Shown here piece after piece: positions 31,442-40,233 of a DNA stretch of 43,438 bases. Location: positions 1-43,438 of the forward strand of contig DWZQ01000047.1 in assembly GCA_019117485.1 (NCBI GenBank), read 5' to 3'. Under the pieces are notes generated by a model. The model saw nothing but the letters and a program-made list of their open reading frames with translations, searched no databases and had not been told where the DNA came from. The position numbers and the translations under genes were made by a program. The first letter of the stretch is position 1. Each line of letters opens with the position of its first letter. The stretch is from Candidatus Agathobaculum intestinipullorum (GTDB lineage Bacteria > Bacillota > Clostridia > Oscillospirales > Butyricicoccaceae).

Positions 31442-32151
31442 TTCATTTCTCCTACACCAAAGTCCGTATTTTCCAGCAGGATATCCACGCGCGGGTTGTC
31501 CCGGTAGAGCGGATATACGTCGCGCACAAAAGCGGCGCAAACCGTATCGTCCGGCCGGACGGGCGTGGTGTTCGGAACCATGATGTTGACGCAGACGCGG
31601 TCAAAATGTGCAAGGCCGGTTTCGATGTCGCGCTGCATACCGGCCACCGTCTGTCCGGCAAGGCCGAACAGCAGGCAGCAGTCGTCGAAGTCCGCCGCGA
31701 TCTTCGCGGGATTGGTCTCGTCAATGCCCTTGTCGAGTACGCGCTCGCGGTAGTCCGCGTCGAAGGTCTCCACGCCGATTTTGACGTGCAGCGTCACCCC
31801 AAGGGCGGCAAACCGCGCACGCAGCGCGGGCAGCGTTTTCCGGAAAATCCAGTGGCTTTCGACGTGCAGGTCGCGGATGCCCTTGTCGCGGCACACACGC
31901 TCGATTTCCGCGATGGTCGTTTCGTCCAGCTCGGCGAACGAGCCGGAGTTGATCGCCTCAAGGCGGCCAAAGCGTCCGGTCACCTGCGCGAGCACGCCGC
32001 GGTTGAGCGCGAGGTTGGCCTGCTCGTCGCGCGACATGTCCAGATGGTAGTCGCAGAAGCGGCAACGCTTCCATGCGCAGCCGCGCCCGCGCAGCAGCAC
32101 GATCTCGCGCGGATTTTTGTCCTCGATCACCGAATAACGCGTCAGCTCCAC
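31438..32151 (-). CDS. Radical SAM protein, candidate queuine lyase (QueL)
   Basis: 237 residues. The cluster motif is GRGCAWKRCRFCDYH: Cys25, Cys30 and Cys33 in a CX4CX2C spacing instead of the usual CX3CX2C. A half-barrel follows with NSGSFAELDE, KIGVETFD and VNIMVPNTTP, motifs shared with Elp3-like radical SAM proteins. The start is GTG with AAAGGGGAG about 7 bases ahead. It is directly coupled to the YhhQ-type transporter. Published work on Clostridioides difficile described a noncanonical radical SAM queuine lyase (QueL) that frees queuine from queuosine compounds; the neighbour and motif suggest this protein is of that kind, but I could not align it. Transcription likely starts at 32462-32489 and passes a palindrome-rich leader. 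Confidence 0.68.
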   Translation of the reverse strand: MELTRYSVIEDKNPREIVLLRGRGCAWKRCRFCDYHLDMSRDEQANLALNRGVLAQVTGRFGRLEAINSGSFAELDETTIAEIERVCRDKGIRDLHVESHWIFRKTLPALRARFAALGVTLHVKIGVETFDADYRERVLDKGIDETNPAKIAADFDDCCLLFGLAGQTVAGMQRDIETGLAHFDRVCVNIMVPNTTPVRPDDTVCAAFVRDVYPLYRDNPRVDILLENTDFGVGEMK

Positions 32152-32169
32152 TGTTTTCTCCCCTTTGAC

Positions 32170-32199
32170 AAAAAAATAAGGCGTACCAAACGGTACACC
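32170..32199 (-). terminator. Leader terminator just before the radical SAM gene
   Basis: On the minus strand GGTGTACC-GTTT-GGTACGCC (8 pairs, one G-T) is followed by TTATTTTTTT and then directly by the ribosome site of the GTG-started gene. It would end transcripts begun at 32462-32489 unless an alternative fold forms, so it resembles an attenuator or the 3' end of a small RNA. Confidence 0.75.
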
Positions 32200-32206
32200 A
32201 CCCCAA

Positions 32207-32442
32207 GCGCGCTTTGCGCGCCGTCAAACAGACCATTGCTTTGCAATGGTCATCAAAAATCAGGACATGCGCCTGATTTTTGATACAAGAAAGCGATTTT
32301 GTGTGCCGCTTTTGCGGCGCGCAAAGATCGCGTTCGGGCTTTGTCCGCGCGTTGCGCGGCACAGCCCCTTCGATCGAAAGCGTGGTTTCGATCGAAGTTG
32401 TCCCGTAGTTTTGTTTAAAGACAGGATGGTTCCGAACTGTCT
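32207..32442 (-). repeat. Palindrome cluster 2 (seven tandem hairpins in a leader)
   Basis: From the promoter side on the minus strand: AGACAG/CTGTCT (32419-32442); CTTCGATCGAAA/TTTCGATCGAAG with loop CCACGC on the minus strand (32368-32397); GGGCT/AGCCC enclosing CCGCGC/GCGCGG (32336-32367); a long imperfect hairpin around CCGC/GCGG (32293-32331); ATCAAAAATCAGG/CCTGATTTTTGAT (32252-32284); ACCATTGC/GCAATGGT (32232-32250); GCGCGC/GCGCGC (32207-32221). The terminator follows. No preQ1 aptamer motif was seen. Together with the terminator this is nearly all of the 368-base gap between the radical SAM and AGCS genes. Confidence 0.75.
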
Positions 32443-32461
32443 GTTATGGAATTGCTTTTCC

Positions 32462-32489
32462 ATTATACCGGATTTTGTGCGATTGTCAA
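32462..32489 (-). promoter_or_regulatory. Promoter reading into palindrome cluster 2
   Basis: Minus-strand perfect TTGACA (32484-32489), 16-base spacer, perfect TATAAT (32462-32467). The leader to the radical SAM gene would be about 300 bases, nearly all self-complementary. Confidence 0.85.
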
Positions 32490-32519
32490 GCATATACTTT
32501 CCCGATTGGAGGGATGGCC

Positions 32520-33917
32520 ATGCTCGATACCATCACACGCGTGAACGATGCCGTGCGCGGCGTGCTCTGGGGGCCGCCGCTGCTCGCGCTGCTGCTCGGC
32601 ACCGGGCTGTACTTTACCTGTCGCACCGGTCTGTTCCAGCTGCGGCATATCCGGCTTTGGCTGGGCGGCGCGCTGCGCGCCTGTCTGCCGCGCCGTAGGG
32701 GGGAGGGGGACAGCCGGTCGATTTCACCCTTTGCCGCCATGTGCACCGCGCTCGCCGCGACGGTCGGCACGGGCAATATCGCGGGCGTGGCTGCGGCGCT
32801 TGTCATCGGCGGGCCGGGCGCGGTGTTCTGGATGTGGGTCGCGGCGTTCTTCGGCATGATGACCGCATTCGCGGAAAACACGCTCGGCATGCTGTACCGC
32901 AGGCGCGATGCGTCGGGCGCGTGGCACGGCGGACCGATGTACTACTTAAAGGATGGGTTGCATGCGCCCGGTTTGGCGGCGGTGTTTGCGCTGTGCTGTG
33001 CGCTGGCTTCGTTTGGCATCGGCAATATGAGCCAGTGCAATTCGATCGCCGGGGGGCTTGCAGGCGTGTTCGGCGTGCCGCCGCTTGCGACCGGCCTTGC
33101 GACCGCCGCCGTGCTGGGTACGGTGCTGCTGGGCGGGCTGAAACGCCTGTCGCGCGTGACCTCGCTGCTGGTGCCCGCGATGGCGTTGTTCTATATGGGC
33201 GGGGCGATAGTCGTACTGTGGTGTCGCCGCGACCAGATTCCACAGGCCTGTGGACAGATTTTGTCGGGCGCGTTTGGCCTGCGGGCGGCGGGCGGCGGGG
33301 CGCTCGGCTTCGGCGTGATGCAGGCCGTGCGCGTCGGGGTGTCGCGCGGGGTGTTTTCCAACGAAGCCGGGCTTGGTTCGTCGGTGATCGTACACACGGC
33401 GTCGGACGTGCAGGAGCCTTGCGCGCAGGGCATGCTCGCGGTGTTCGAGGTGTTTTTCGACACCATCGTCATGTGCACCGTGACCGCGCTTGTCGTGCTG
33501 ACCGCCGGGGTGTACGACCCGGCACGCTACGCGCTGGCGGCAGGTACGCCCCTGCTGGACGCGCTGCCGACCGGCGCGGCGCTCACTGCGCAGTCCTTTG
33601 CTGCGGTTTTCGGTCCCGTGGGCGGCGCATTCGTCGCCGTATCGCTGACGCTGTTTGCCTTTTCGACGCTGCTCGGCTGGTCGTATTATGGACAGCGCGC
33701 GGTGCGCAGCCTGCTGGGCGCGCGCGCCGTACCGGTCTATCAGGTGCTGTTCGTTGCAGCGGCCTGCGCGGGCTGCACCATGCGGCTTGAACTGGCGTGG
33801 GCGCTGTCCGATACCTTTAACGCCTTGATGGCGCTGCCCAACCTTGCGGGCGTGCTGGCACTGCGCCGCGATGTGCTCGCCGAGTGGCGGCGGTACGCCC
33901 GCGCAAACCATATTTGA
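32520..33917 (+). CDS. AGCS-family sodium:amino acid (alanine/glycine) symporter
   Basis: 465 residues with about eleven membrane spans. Family motifs are ATVGTGNIAGVAAAL near the N-terminus, AWHGGPMYYL, and VFSNEAGLGSSVIVHTASD, the signature of the alanine/Na+ symporters. It imports a small neutral amino acid with Na+. The ATG at 32520 (MLDTITRVNDAV) is chosen with GGAGGG 6 bases ahead; the ATG at 32514 touches the ribosome site. A TATACT at 32493-32498 could be its -10 box, without a good -35. No terminator is seen after it; the next gene has its own promoter. Confidence 0.9.
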   Translation: MLDTITRVNDAVRGVLWGPPLLALLLGTGLYFTCRTGLFQLRHIRLWLGGALRACLPRRRGEGDSRSISPFAAMCTALAATVGTGNIAGVAAALVIGGPGAVFWMWVAAFFGMMTAFAENTLGMLYRRRDASGAWHGGPMYYLKDGLHAPGLAAVFALCCALASFGIGNMSQCNSIAGGLAGVFGVPPLATGLATAAVLGTVLLGGLKRLSRVTSLLVPAMALFYMGGAIVVLWCRRDQIPQACGQILSGAFGLRAAGGGALGFGVMQAVRVGVSRGVFSNEAGLGSSVIVHTASDVQEPCAQGMLAVFEVFFDTIVMCTVTALVVLTAGVYDPARYALAAGTPLLDALPTGAALTAQSFAAVFGPVGGAFVAVSLTLFAFSTLLGWSYYGQRAVRSLLGARAVPVYQVLFVAAACAGCTMRLELAWALSDTFNALMALPNLAGVLALRRDVLAEWRRYARANHI

Positions 33918-33998
33918 CAATCCCTGCTATTTTTCCGCCCCGCTCCCTCACATATTGCACAAAATTCCGTTTTTCCGTCTGAAATATCGCGATCGGCC

Positions 33999-34027
33999 TT
34001 GTCAAACGTGCCGTTTGCGGATAGAAT
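33999..34027 (+). promoter_or_regulatory. Promoter of the NhaC-like antiporter gene
   Basis: TTGTCA (33999-34004), 17-base spacer, TAGAAT (34022-34027). The leader of about 50 bases contains a hairpin TTGCAGGA/TCCTGCAA with a nested GCAG/CTGC at about 34036-34063, just before the AAAGGGGG ribosome site. Confidence 0.78.
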
Positions 34028-34085
34028 AAAAGGGAATTGCAGGACGCAGTCTGCTTTCCTGCAAAATTAAAGGGGGAAAAACGGA

Positions 34086-35579
34086 ATGGATTCAACGGCA
34101 ACCTTTTGGACGCTGCTGCCGCCGATCATCGCGATCGCGCTGGCGCTGATCACCAAGGAGGTTTATTCCTCCCTGCTGATCGGCATTTTGGCAGGCGCGC
34201 TGCTCTTCACCGGCTTCAATCCGCTGCATGCGGTAGAAACGACCTTCACGGTGATGGGCGGCAAGCTGGGGGACAATATCAACATCTGTATCTTTCTGGT
34301 GCTGCTGGGTATTTTGGTGTCGCTCGTCACCAAATCGGGCGCGTCGCGCGCCTATGGCGACTGGGCGGTCAAAACCATCCGCACCCGCCGTGGCGCGTCG
34401 TTTGCGACGTCGTTTCTCGGTATGTTCATCTTTGTCGACGATTATTTTAACTGCCTGACGGTCGGCACGGTCATGCGACCCGTGACCGACAAGTACGGCA
34501 TCACGCGCGCCAAGCTGGCCTACATCATCGACGCGACGGCGGCACCGATCTGCATCATCGCGCCGATCTCGAGCTGGGCGGCGGCTGTCGGCTCGTCGCT
34601 GCCCGAGTCCAGCTCGATGGACGGTTTTTCGCTGTTTTTGCAGACCATCCCGATGAACCTGTACGCGCTGCTGACCATCCTGTTCCTGATCTGGCTGATG
34701 GCGGTCGATTTCGACTTTGGCCCGATGGCAAAGTATGAGCGCGCGCACAAGGATGAGGATCTTTCCCACAAGGAGGAGAATTACGTTGTCGGCGGTGCAG
34801 GCAAGGTATATGACCTGATCCTGCCGATCTGCGTGCTGATCGTGCTGTGTGTCGCTGGCATGCTGTATACCGGCGGTATCCTCGACGGCGTGGGCGTTGT
34901 GGATGCGTTTGCAAACTGCGATTCCTCGACCTCGCTGGTTCTCGGCTCGTTCTTTACGCTGGTATTCACCTTTATCCTGTATATCCCGCGCAAGGTGCTT
35001 TCTTTCGGCCAGTTCTGCGAGGCGTTCACCGAGGGCTTCCGCTCGATGGTGCCCGCCATCCTTATCCTGACGCTCGCGTGGACGCTGTCCGGCGTGTGCT
35101 CGGAGGAATACCTGAATATCGGCGGCTATGTTTCGTCTGTTGTCGGTGAGAACACGATGATGACCATGCTTATGCCGGCCATCTTCTTCCTGATCGCGCT
35201 CGGCCTTGCGTTTGCGACCGGTACCTCGTGGGGTACGTTCGGCATCCTCATCCCGATCGCGGTGGCGGTGTTCGGCGACGCGCCGAGCACGATGCTGGTC
35301 ATGACCGTGGCGGCCTGCCTGTCGGGCGCTGTCTGCGGCGACCACATCTCCCCGATCTCGGATACGACCATCCTTGCCTCCGCGGGCGCCCAGTGCAACC
35401 ACATCGACCACGTTTCCACCCAGATGCCGTATGCGCTGCTGATTGCGGCAATCAGCTTCATCGGCTTCCTTGTGGGCGGCTTTTTGGGCAGCGGTATCGC
35501 GGCGCTGGCCGTCGGTATCGTGCTGCTGGTGGTTTTGGCACTCGTCATCATGGCGCGCCGCAAGAAAGGCAACGCCTGA
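34086..35579 (+). CDS. NhaC-family Na+/H+ antiporter
   Basis: 497 residues with about eleven to twelve membrane spans. FIFVDDYFNCLTVGTVMRPV near residue 117 and CGDHISPISDTTILAS near 418 are the paired hallmark motifs of the NhaC superfamily; the acidic and Thr/Ser residues in them handle the ions. Relatives exchange Na+ for H+, or malate for lactate coupled to them (MleN); substrate choice cannot be told here. AAAGGGGG lies 8 bases before the ATG. It is a single-gene unit with promoter and a downstream GC-rich hairpin. Confidence 0.9.
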   Translation: MDSTATFWTLLPPIIAIALALITKEVYSSLLIGILAGALLFTGFNPLHAVETTFTVMGGKLGDNINICIFLVLLGILVSLVTKSGASRAYGDWAVKTIRTRRGASFATSFLGMFIFVDDYFNCLTVGTVMRPVTDKYGITRAKLAYIIDATAAPICIIAPISSWAAAVGSSLPESSSMDGFSLFLQTIPMNLYALLTILFLIWLMAVDFDFGPMAKYERAHKDEDLSHKEENYVVGGAGKVYDLILPICVLIVLCVAGMLYTGGILDGVGVVDAFANCDSSTSLVLGSFFTLVFTFILYIPRKVLSFGQFCEAFTEGFRSMVPAILILTLAWTLSGVCSEEYLNIGGYVSSVVGENTMMTMLMPAIFFLIALGLAFATGTSWGTFGILIPIAVAVFGDAPSTMLVMTVAACLSGAVCGDHISPISDTTILASAGAQCNHIDHVSTQMPYALLIAAISFIGFLVGGFLGSGIAALAVGIVLLVVLALVIMARRKKGNA

Positions 35580-35610
35580 GCGATAGGTTTGATAAACCCA
35601 TACCCGAAAC

Positions 35611-35636
35611 GGCTCCCCCATCCGGGGGAGCCTGTT
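35611..35636 (+). terminator. Hairpin after the antiporter gene
   Basis: Perfect stem GGCTCCCCC/GGGGGAGCC with an ATCC loop, 31 bases after the stop codon. The following TGTTATCT is only partly T-rich. Confidence 0.65.
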
Positions 35637-35647
35637 ATCTGCCCTGG

Positions 35648-35675
35648 TTGCACCGCAACACGCCAATAATATACC
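35648..35675 (+). promoter_or_regulatory. Possible promoter of the MATE gene
   Basis: TTGCAC (35648-35653), 16-base spacer, TATACC (35670-35675), 31 bases before the TTG start. The -10 box is imperfect. Confidence 0.5.
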
Positions 35676-35706
35676 AAAACATACCCAAAAGAAAGGAAGA
35701 CCCCCG

Positions 35707-37065
35707 TTGACCACTGACCTGACCGAAGGAAGACCCTCCTCCAAACTGTTCTGGTTTTCGCTGCCGTTGCTGCTGAGCGTAGCCTTCCAGCAGCTTTACC
35801 AGATGGCCGACTCGATGATCGTCGGCCGCTTTGCGACCACGCCCGCCGCAGGTGAGCTGGCGCTCGCCGCCGTCGGCGCGAGCTACCCGATCACCCAGCT
35901 GTTCGTCGCCGTTGCGACCGGCGTGAACATCGGCACGAGCGTGCTGGTGTCGCAGCTGTTCGGCGCGAAGCGCTATCTGCGCATGAAAACTGCGATCTCT
36001 ACCGCACTCTTAACCACGACGACGATCGCGCTTGTGCTGACGCTGATCGGCACGCTCGCCACCGGCGGCATCATGCGCGCGCTGCAAACGCCGGACAACA
36101 TCTTTGCCGACGGCGCGCTCTACCTGCGCGTGTATGTGTTCGGGTTGTTGTTCCTGTTCCTCTATAATGTCTGCACCGGTATCTTTAACGCAATGGGTGA
36201 CAGCCGTACGCCGCTGATTTTGCTCATCCTGTCCTCGGTCATCAACGTGGTGCTTGACCTCGTGTTTGTGGCGGGCTTCCAGTGGGGCGTGGCGGGCGTT
36301 GCATGGGCGACCTTTATCGCGCAGGGCGGCGCGGGCCTGCTCGCCTTCCTGCTGCTGCTGCGCCGTGTGCGTTCGTTCGACACGGGCGGCCATTTCCTGC
36401 TCTTCGCGCCGGAAATGCTGCGCCGTCTGACCAACTACGCCATCCCGTCGATCGCGCAGCAGAGCTTTGTTTCGGTCGGCAACGTCATCATCCAGTATTA
36501 TGTCAATCTGTGCGGCGCGACAGTGATCGCGGGCTTTTCGGCCGCGACAAAGGTCAATATGTTTGCACTGACCTGTTGCATGTCGTTTGCCTCCGGCCTG
36601 TCCAGCTATGTCGCGCAGAACATCGGCGCGCGCAAGCTCGACCGCATCGGACAAGGCCTCAAGGCGGGCGCGACGTTTTCCATCTCGCTTTCCGTCGTGT
36701 TCACCGCGGTCTACCTGCTGTTTGCCGATTTTCTGGTCGGCCTGTTCATCCCCGCGGGCAGCGGCTCGGGCGTCATTGACGTAGGACGGCAGTACCTGTT
36801 CATCGTCACCCCGTTTTACATCATCGTGTGCATCAAATTCGTGTGCGACAGCGTGCTGCGCGGCGCGGGAGCGATGCGGCCGTTTATGATTACGACCTTT
36901 TCCGACCTGATTATCCGCGTTGCCTTGTCGGTGATCCTGTTCAATCTGATGCACAGCGAAATCGGTATCTGGCTGTCGTGGCCGATCGGCTGGTTCCTCG
37001 GCTCGGGTCTGTCCGCGTGGTTCTACAAAACCGGCGTATGGAAAAAGAATCTGCCCACGCTCTAA
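35707..37065 (+). CDS. MATE-family efflux transporter
   Basis: 452 residues with twelve membrane spans in two homologous halves. PLLLSVAFQQLYQMADSMIV at the start and YAIPSIAQQSFVSVGNVIIQ at the start of the second half are the repeated N-terminal motifs of MATE proteins. It exports drugs or metabolites in exchange for Na+ or H+; the substrate cannot be inferred. The start codon is TTG, with AGGAAG about 9 bases ahead and no better alternative. It is followed by a bidirectional terminator shared with secA. Confidence 0.92.
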   Translation: MTTDLTEGRPSSKLFWFSLPLLLSVAFQQLYQMADSMIVGRFATTPAAGELALAAVGASYPITQLFVAVATGVNIGTSVLVSQLFGAKRYLRMKTAISTALLTTTTIALVLTLIGTLATGGIMRALQTPDNIFADGALYLRVYVFGLLFLFLYNVCTGIFNAMGDSRTPLILLILSSVINVVLDLVFVAGFQWGVAGVAWATFIAQGGAGLLAFLLLLRRVRSFDTGGHFLLFAPEMLRRLTNYAIPSIAQQSFVSVGNVIIQYYVNLCGATVIAGFSAATKVNMFALTCCMSFASGLSSYVAQNIGARKLDRIGQGLKAGATFSISLSVVFTAVYLLFADFLVGLFIPAGSGSGVIDVGRQYLFIVTPFYIIVCIKFVCDSVLRGAGAMRPFMITTFSDLIIRVALSVILFNLMHSEIGIWLSWPIGWFLGSGLSAWFYKTGVWKKNLPTL

Positions 37066-37080
37066 AACATATGGCACAAC

Positions 37081-37109
37081 AAAAGGACGTCCGATAGGAC
37101 GTCCTTTTT
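37081..37109. terminator. Bidirectional terminator between the MATE and secA genes
   Basis: Perfect stem AAAAGGACGTCC/GGACGTCCTTTT with a GATA loop, between convergent genes. Confidence 0.93.
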
Positions 37110-37121
37110 GTGTTTTGTGAT

Positions 37122-39881
37122 TTATTTGTACGGGTTGTCCGCCTTGAGGTAGCAGCACTTCTTGTACTTTTTACCGCTGCCGCACGGACACGGGTCGTTC
37201 GGGCCGATCTTCTTACCCGCACGCTTGGGCTCGGCTTTGACCGAACCGTCGCTTGCGCCGGCCGCTGCGGTTTCCTTGGCGACCTGCTCGCGCTTGGGTT
37301 CCTCACCACGGGTGCGTACCTGCGCAAGGAAGATCATGCGCACGGTGTCCTCACGGATGGCGTCGATCATCGCGTCGAACATGTCGAAGCCTTCGCGCTT
37401 GTATTCGACGACCGGGTCATGCTGGCCGTAGGCGCGCAGGCCGATGCCGTTGCGCAGCTCGGTCATTGCGTCGATGTGATCCATCCACTTGGTATCGACG
37501 TTCTTGAGCAGCACCACGCGCTCCAGTTCGCGCATGATCGGCGCGCCGAGCGCCTGCTCCTTGGCCTCGTAAACCTTATGCGCTTGGTCGCACAGGACAT
37601 TCGTCAGCTGTGCGGCGGTCAGGTCGTCGCACTCCTCGGCGGTGAAGGTGCAGTCCTCGGGGCGCAGGAATACGCCGATAAACGGGCGGCGCGCATGGTC
37701 GACCATCTCCGGGCTGATGACTGTGTGCTCGCCGATGGCGGCGTGTACCGCACGGGCGATGGTGTCGTCGATCATATTGACGATGTTGTCCTTAACGTCC
37801 TTGCCCTCCAGCACCTGCAAACGCTGGCTGTAAATGGTCTGACGCTGGGTGTTGAGCACGTCGTCGTACTCAAGGACGTGCTTACGGGTGGCAAAGTTGC
37901 GGGATTCGATCTTCTTCTGCGCGTTTTCGATCGCGCCGGACAGGATCTTCTGGTCGATCGGCTCGTTTTCGTCAATGCCGAGCGTTTCCATCATGCCTTG
38001 GATGCGCTCCGAGCCGAACAGGCGCATCAGGTCGTCCTCCAGCGAGATATAGAAGCTGGATTCGCCCGGGTCTCCCTGACGGCCGGCACGACCGCGCAGC
38101 TGGTTATCGATACGGCGGGACTCGTGCCGCTCGGTGCCGAGGATATACAGGCCGCCCGCCGCGCGCACCTTTTCGGCATCCGCGTCGGTCTCCTTCTTGT
38201 ACTTCTGGTAAAGCTCCTCGAACTTGGCGCGGATGGCAAGCACCTCGGGGTCGTCGGTTTCGGCGTGGCCGTTGGCTTCGTAGAGCAGCTCGGGGGTGTA
38301 ATCGCCCTTCTTCAGCTCGTCCAGCGCCATGGTCTCCGCGTTGCCGCCGAGCATGATATCCGTACCGCGGCCAGCCATGTTGGTCGCGATCGTGACCGCG
38401 CCCGACTTACCCGCCTGCGCGACGATATCCGCCTCGCGCTCGTGATATTTTGCGTTCAGTACGGTGTGCTTGATGCCCTTCGCCTTGAGGATTTTGGACA
38501 GTTCCTCGGATTTTTCGATCGACACCGTGCCAACCAGAATCGGCTGTCCCTTGGCGTGGCACTCCTCAATGCGCGCGATGGTCGCATGGATCTTGCCGCG
38601 CTCGTTCTTATAGACCGCATCCGGGTTGTCCTTACGGGCAATCGGCTTATTGGTCGGGATTTCGATAACGTCCAGCTTGTAGGTGTGGCGGAACTCCTCC
38701 TCCTCGGTCAGCGCGGTACCAGTCATGCCGGACAGCTTGCCGTACAGGCGGAAGTAGTTCTGGAAGGTGATGGTCGCAAGCGTCTTGCTCTCGTGCTCGA
38801 CCTTAACGCCTTCCTTGGCCTCGATGGCCTGATGCAGGCCCTCGTTATAGCGGCGGCCGAACATCAATCGGCCGGTGAACTCATCGACGATGATGACCTG
38901 CCCGTCGCGCACAACATAGTCGACGTCGCGCTGCATGACGCCGCGCGCCTTGATCGCCTGATTGATGTGGTGCTGCAAGGTGGTGTTGGCCGGGTCGGAC
39001 AGGTTTTCGACCTTGAAATACCGCTCCGCGCGTGCCTGACCCTGTGGGGTGAGCGTCGCGGTGCGCGCCTTCTCGTCAACGATATAGTCGGCTTCGATAT
39101 CGTCCTGCTCCTCCTTGGCGTCGACTTCCTTGACGCGCAGCTGCTTGAGGCCGGCGGCAAAGCGGTCGGCCAGCTCATAGAGCTGCGAGGACTTTTCGCC
39201 CTGACCGGAGATGATCAGCGGGGTACGCGCCTCGTCGATCAGGATGGAGTCGACCTCGTCGACGATGGCGAACGCGTGGCCGCGCTGCACCATGGCCTTT
39301 TTGTAAATCGCCATATTATCGCGCAGGTAATCGAAACCGAACTCGTTATTCGTGCCGTAGGTGATATCGGCCTCGTACATGGCTTTGCGCTGGGCAGGCT
39401 CGACCGCGTGGATGACCAGACCGACGGTCAGGCCGAGGAAGCGGTAGACCTTGCCCATCCACTCGCTGTCGCGCTTGGCAAGGTAGTCGTTGACCGTGAC
39501 GATATGCACGCCCTTGCCGGTCAGTGCGTTCAGGTACGCGGGCAGGGTGGCGACCAGCGTCTTGCCTTCACCGGTCTTCATCTCTGCGATGCGGCCCTGA
39601 TGCAGCACAATGCCGCCGATGACCTGCACGCGGTAGTGTCGCATCCCCAGCACGCGCCACGCCGCCTCGCGGCAGGTGGCAAACGCTTCCGGCAGCAGCT
39701 GGTCGAGTGTTTCACCGTTCTGATAGCGTGCCTTGAACTCGTCCGTCTTGGCGCGCAGCTCGGCGTCCGTGAGTTTTTTGTATTCCTCCTCGAGCGCGTC
39801 GACCTTGTCGGCGATGGGGTAGATCTTTTTCAGCTCATGCGAGGAATGGGTACCGAAGATTTTGGTAAAAAGGTTAGCCAT
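37122..39881 (-). CDS. secA: Protein translocase ATPase SecA
   Basis: 919 residues, the essential motor of the Sec pathway. Walker A GEGKT is at 104-108; [13 protein letters not shown] and [19 protein letters not shown] (DEAD-like Walker B) follow; [11 protein letters not shown] and [17 protein letters not shown] are motifs V and VI. The C-terminus has the SEC-C zinc motif [15 protein letters not shown], which binds SecB or ribosome-linked partners. It is somewhat longer than the 840 residues of Bacillus SecA, mainly from a longer helicase-2 insertion and the C-terminal linker. The ribosome site is weak (AAAGG). It is a single-gene unit with its own promoter. Confidence 0.97.
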   Translation of the reverse strand: MANLFTKIFGTHSSHELKKIYPIADKVDALEEEYKKLTDAELRAKTDEFKARYQNGETLDQLLPEAFATCREAAWRVLGMRHYRVQVIGGIVLHQGRIAEMKTGEGKTLVATLPAYLNALTGKGVHIVTVNDYLAKRDSEWMGKVYRFLGLTVGLVIHAVEPAQRKAMYEADITYGTNNEFGFDYLRDNMAIYKKAMVQRGHAFAIVDEVDSILIDEARTPLIISGQGEKSSQLYELADRFAAGLKQLRVKEVDAKEEQDDIEADYIVDEKARTATLTPQGQARAERYFKVENLSDPANTTLQHHINQAIKARGVMQRDVDYVVRDGQVIIVDEFTGRLMFGRRYNEGLHQAIEAKEGVKVEHESKTLATITFQNYFRLYGKLSGMTGTALTEEEEFRHTYKLDVIEIPTNKPIARKDNPDAVYKNERGKIHATIARIEECHAKGQPILVGTVSIEKSEELSKILKAKGIKHTVLNAKYHEREADIVAQAGKSGAVTIATNMAGRGTDIMLGGNAETMALDELKKGDYTPELLYEANGHAETDDPEVLAIRAKFEELYQKYKKETDADAEKVRAAGGLYILGTERHESRRIDNQLRGRAGRQGDPGESSFYISLEDDLMRLFGSERIQGMMETLGIDENEPIDQKILSGAIENAQKKIESRNFATRKHVLEYDDVLNTQRQTIYSQRLQVLEGKDVKDNIVNMIDDTIARAVHAAIGEHTVISPEMVDHARRPFIGVFLRPEDCTFTAEECDDLTAAQLTNVLCDQAHKVYEAKEQALGAPIMRELERVVLLKNVDTKWMDHIDAMTELRNGIGLRAYGQHDPVVEYKREGFDMFDAMIDAIREDTVRMIFLAQVRTRGEEPKREQVAKETAAAGASDGSVKAEPKRAGKKIGPNDPCPCGSGKKYKKCCYLKADNPYK

Positions 39882-39935
39882 TCTTGATTCAGCCTTTCAA
39901 AAAGGGCAAAACGCCCTGTTTCTCATACAGAAAGT

Positions 39936-39963
39936 ATTATATCACACAATGGGCGGGAAACAA
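39936..39963 (-). promoter_or_regulatory. Promoter of secA
   Basis: Minus-strand TTGTTT (39958-39963), 16-base spacer, perfect TATAAT (39936-39941). The leader of about 50 bases holds a GGGCGTTTTGCCC hairpin. Confidence 0.75.
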
Positions 39964-39993
39964 ACAAATTTTTTGTGAACGCGCTAATGGTCT

Positions 39994-40120
39994 GATAGGG
40001 GGTATCCAATACCCCCTATCTACAAAAGCGGTTCCAGTAGAAAGCGCTTTTGATACCCCCGGTTTCGGCCCGATGGCGCGGGCTAAGGTCAAAATTCGAG
40101 GTGCATGCCCCCGAATTTTG
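39994..40120. repeat. Palindrome cluster 3 (four tandem hairpins)
   Basis: Perfect stems GATAGGGGGTAT/ATACCCCCTATC (39994-40020), CAAAAGCG/CGCTTTTG (40023-40052), GCCCG/CGGGC (40068-40083) and CAAAATTCG/CGAATTTTG (40090-40120), the last with loop AGGTGCATGCCCC. It fills the gap between the Mini-RNase III terminator and the secA promoter, with no coding frame. Loop and stem pieces recall clusters 1 and 2. Confidence 0.7.
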
Positions 40121-40180
40121 TTATGATATGTCGCTACGCTCCCAGCCTTTGTAATATGCATAAGTGGTATGAAAAACAGA

Positions 40181-40217
40181 AACCGGGAAGGCCACCTGTT
40201 GGTGGCCCTCCCGGTTT
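40181..40217 (-). terminator. Terminator of the rnf-mrnC transcript
   Basis: A 16-pair stem (one mismatch) AACCGGGAAGGCCACC/GGTGGCCCTCCCGGTT with a TGTT loop; on the minus strand TTTCTGTTTTTC follows. It lies 17 bases after the mrnC stop codon. Confidence 0.88.
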
Positions 40218-40233
40218 GGTGTATGCGGCGTGT

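Noticed and set aside
32152-32460. preQ1 riboswitch in the leader of the queuosine-salvage pair
   Set aside because: The preQ1-I pattern (a short GC stem followed by an A-rich tail with AAAAAACUAA) is absent; only palindromes and a terminator are seen.
37110-39887. A 925-codon plus-strand frame over secA
   Set aside because: It mirrors secA exactly, has no recognisable domain, and low-complexity Leu/Val/Asp composition typical of antisense frames in GC-rich genes.
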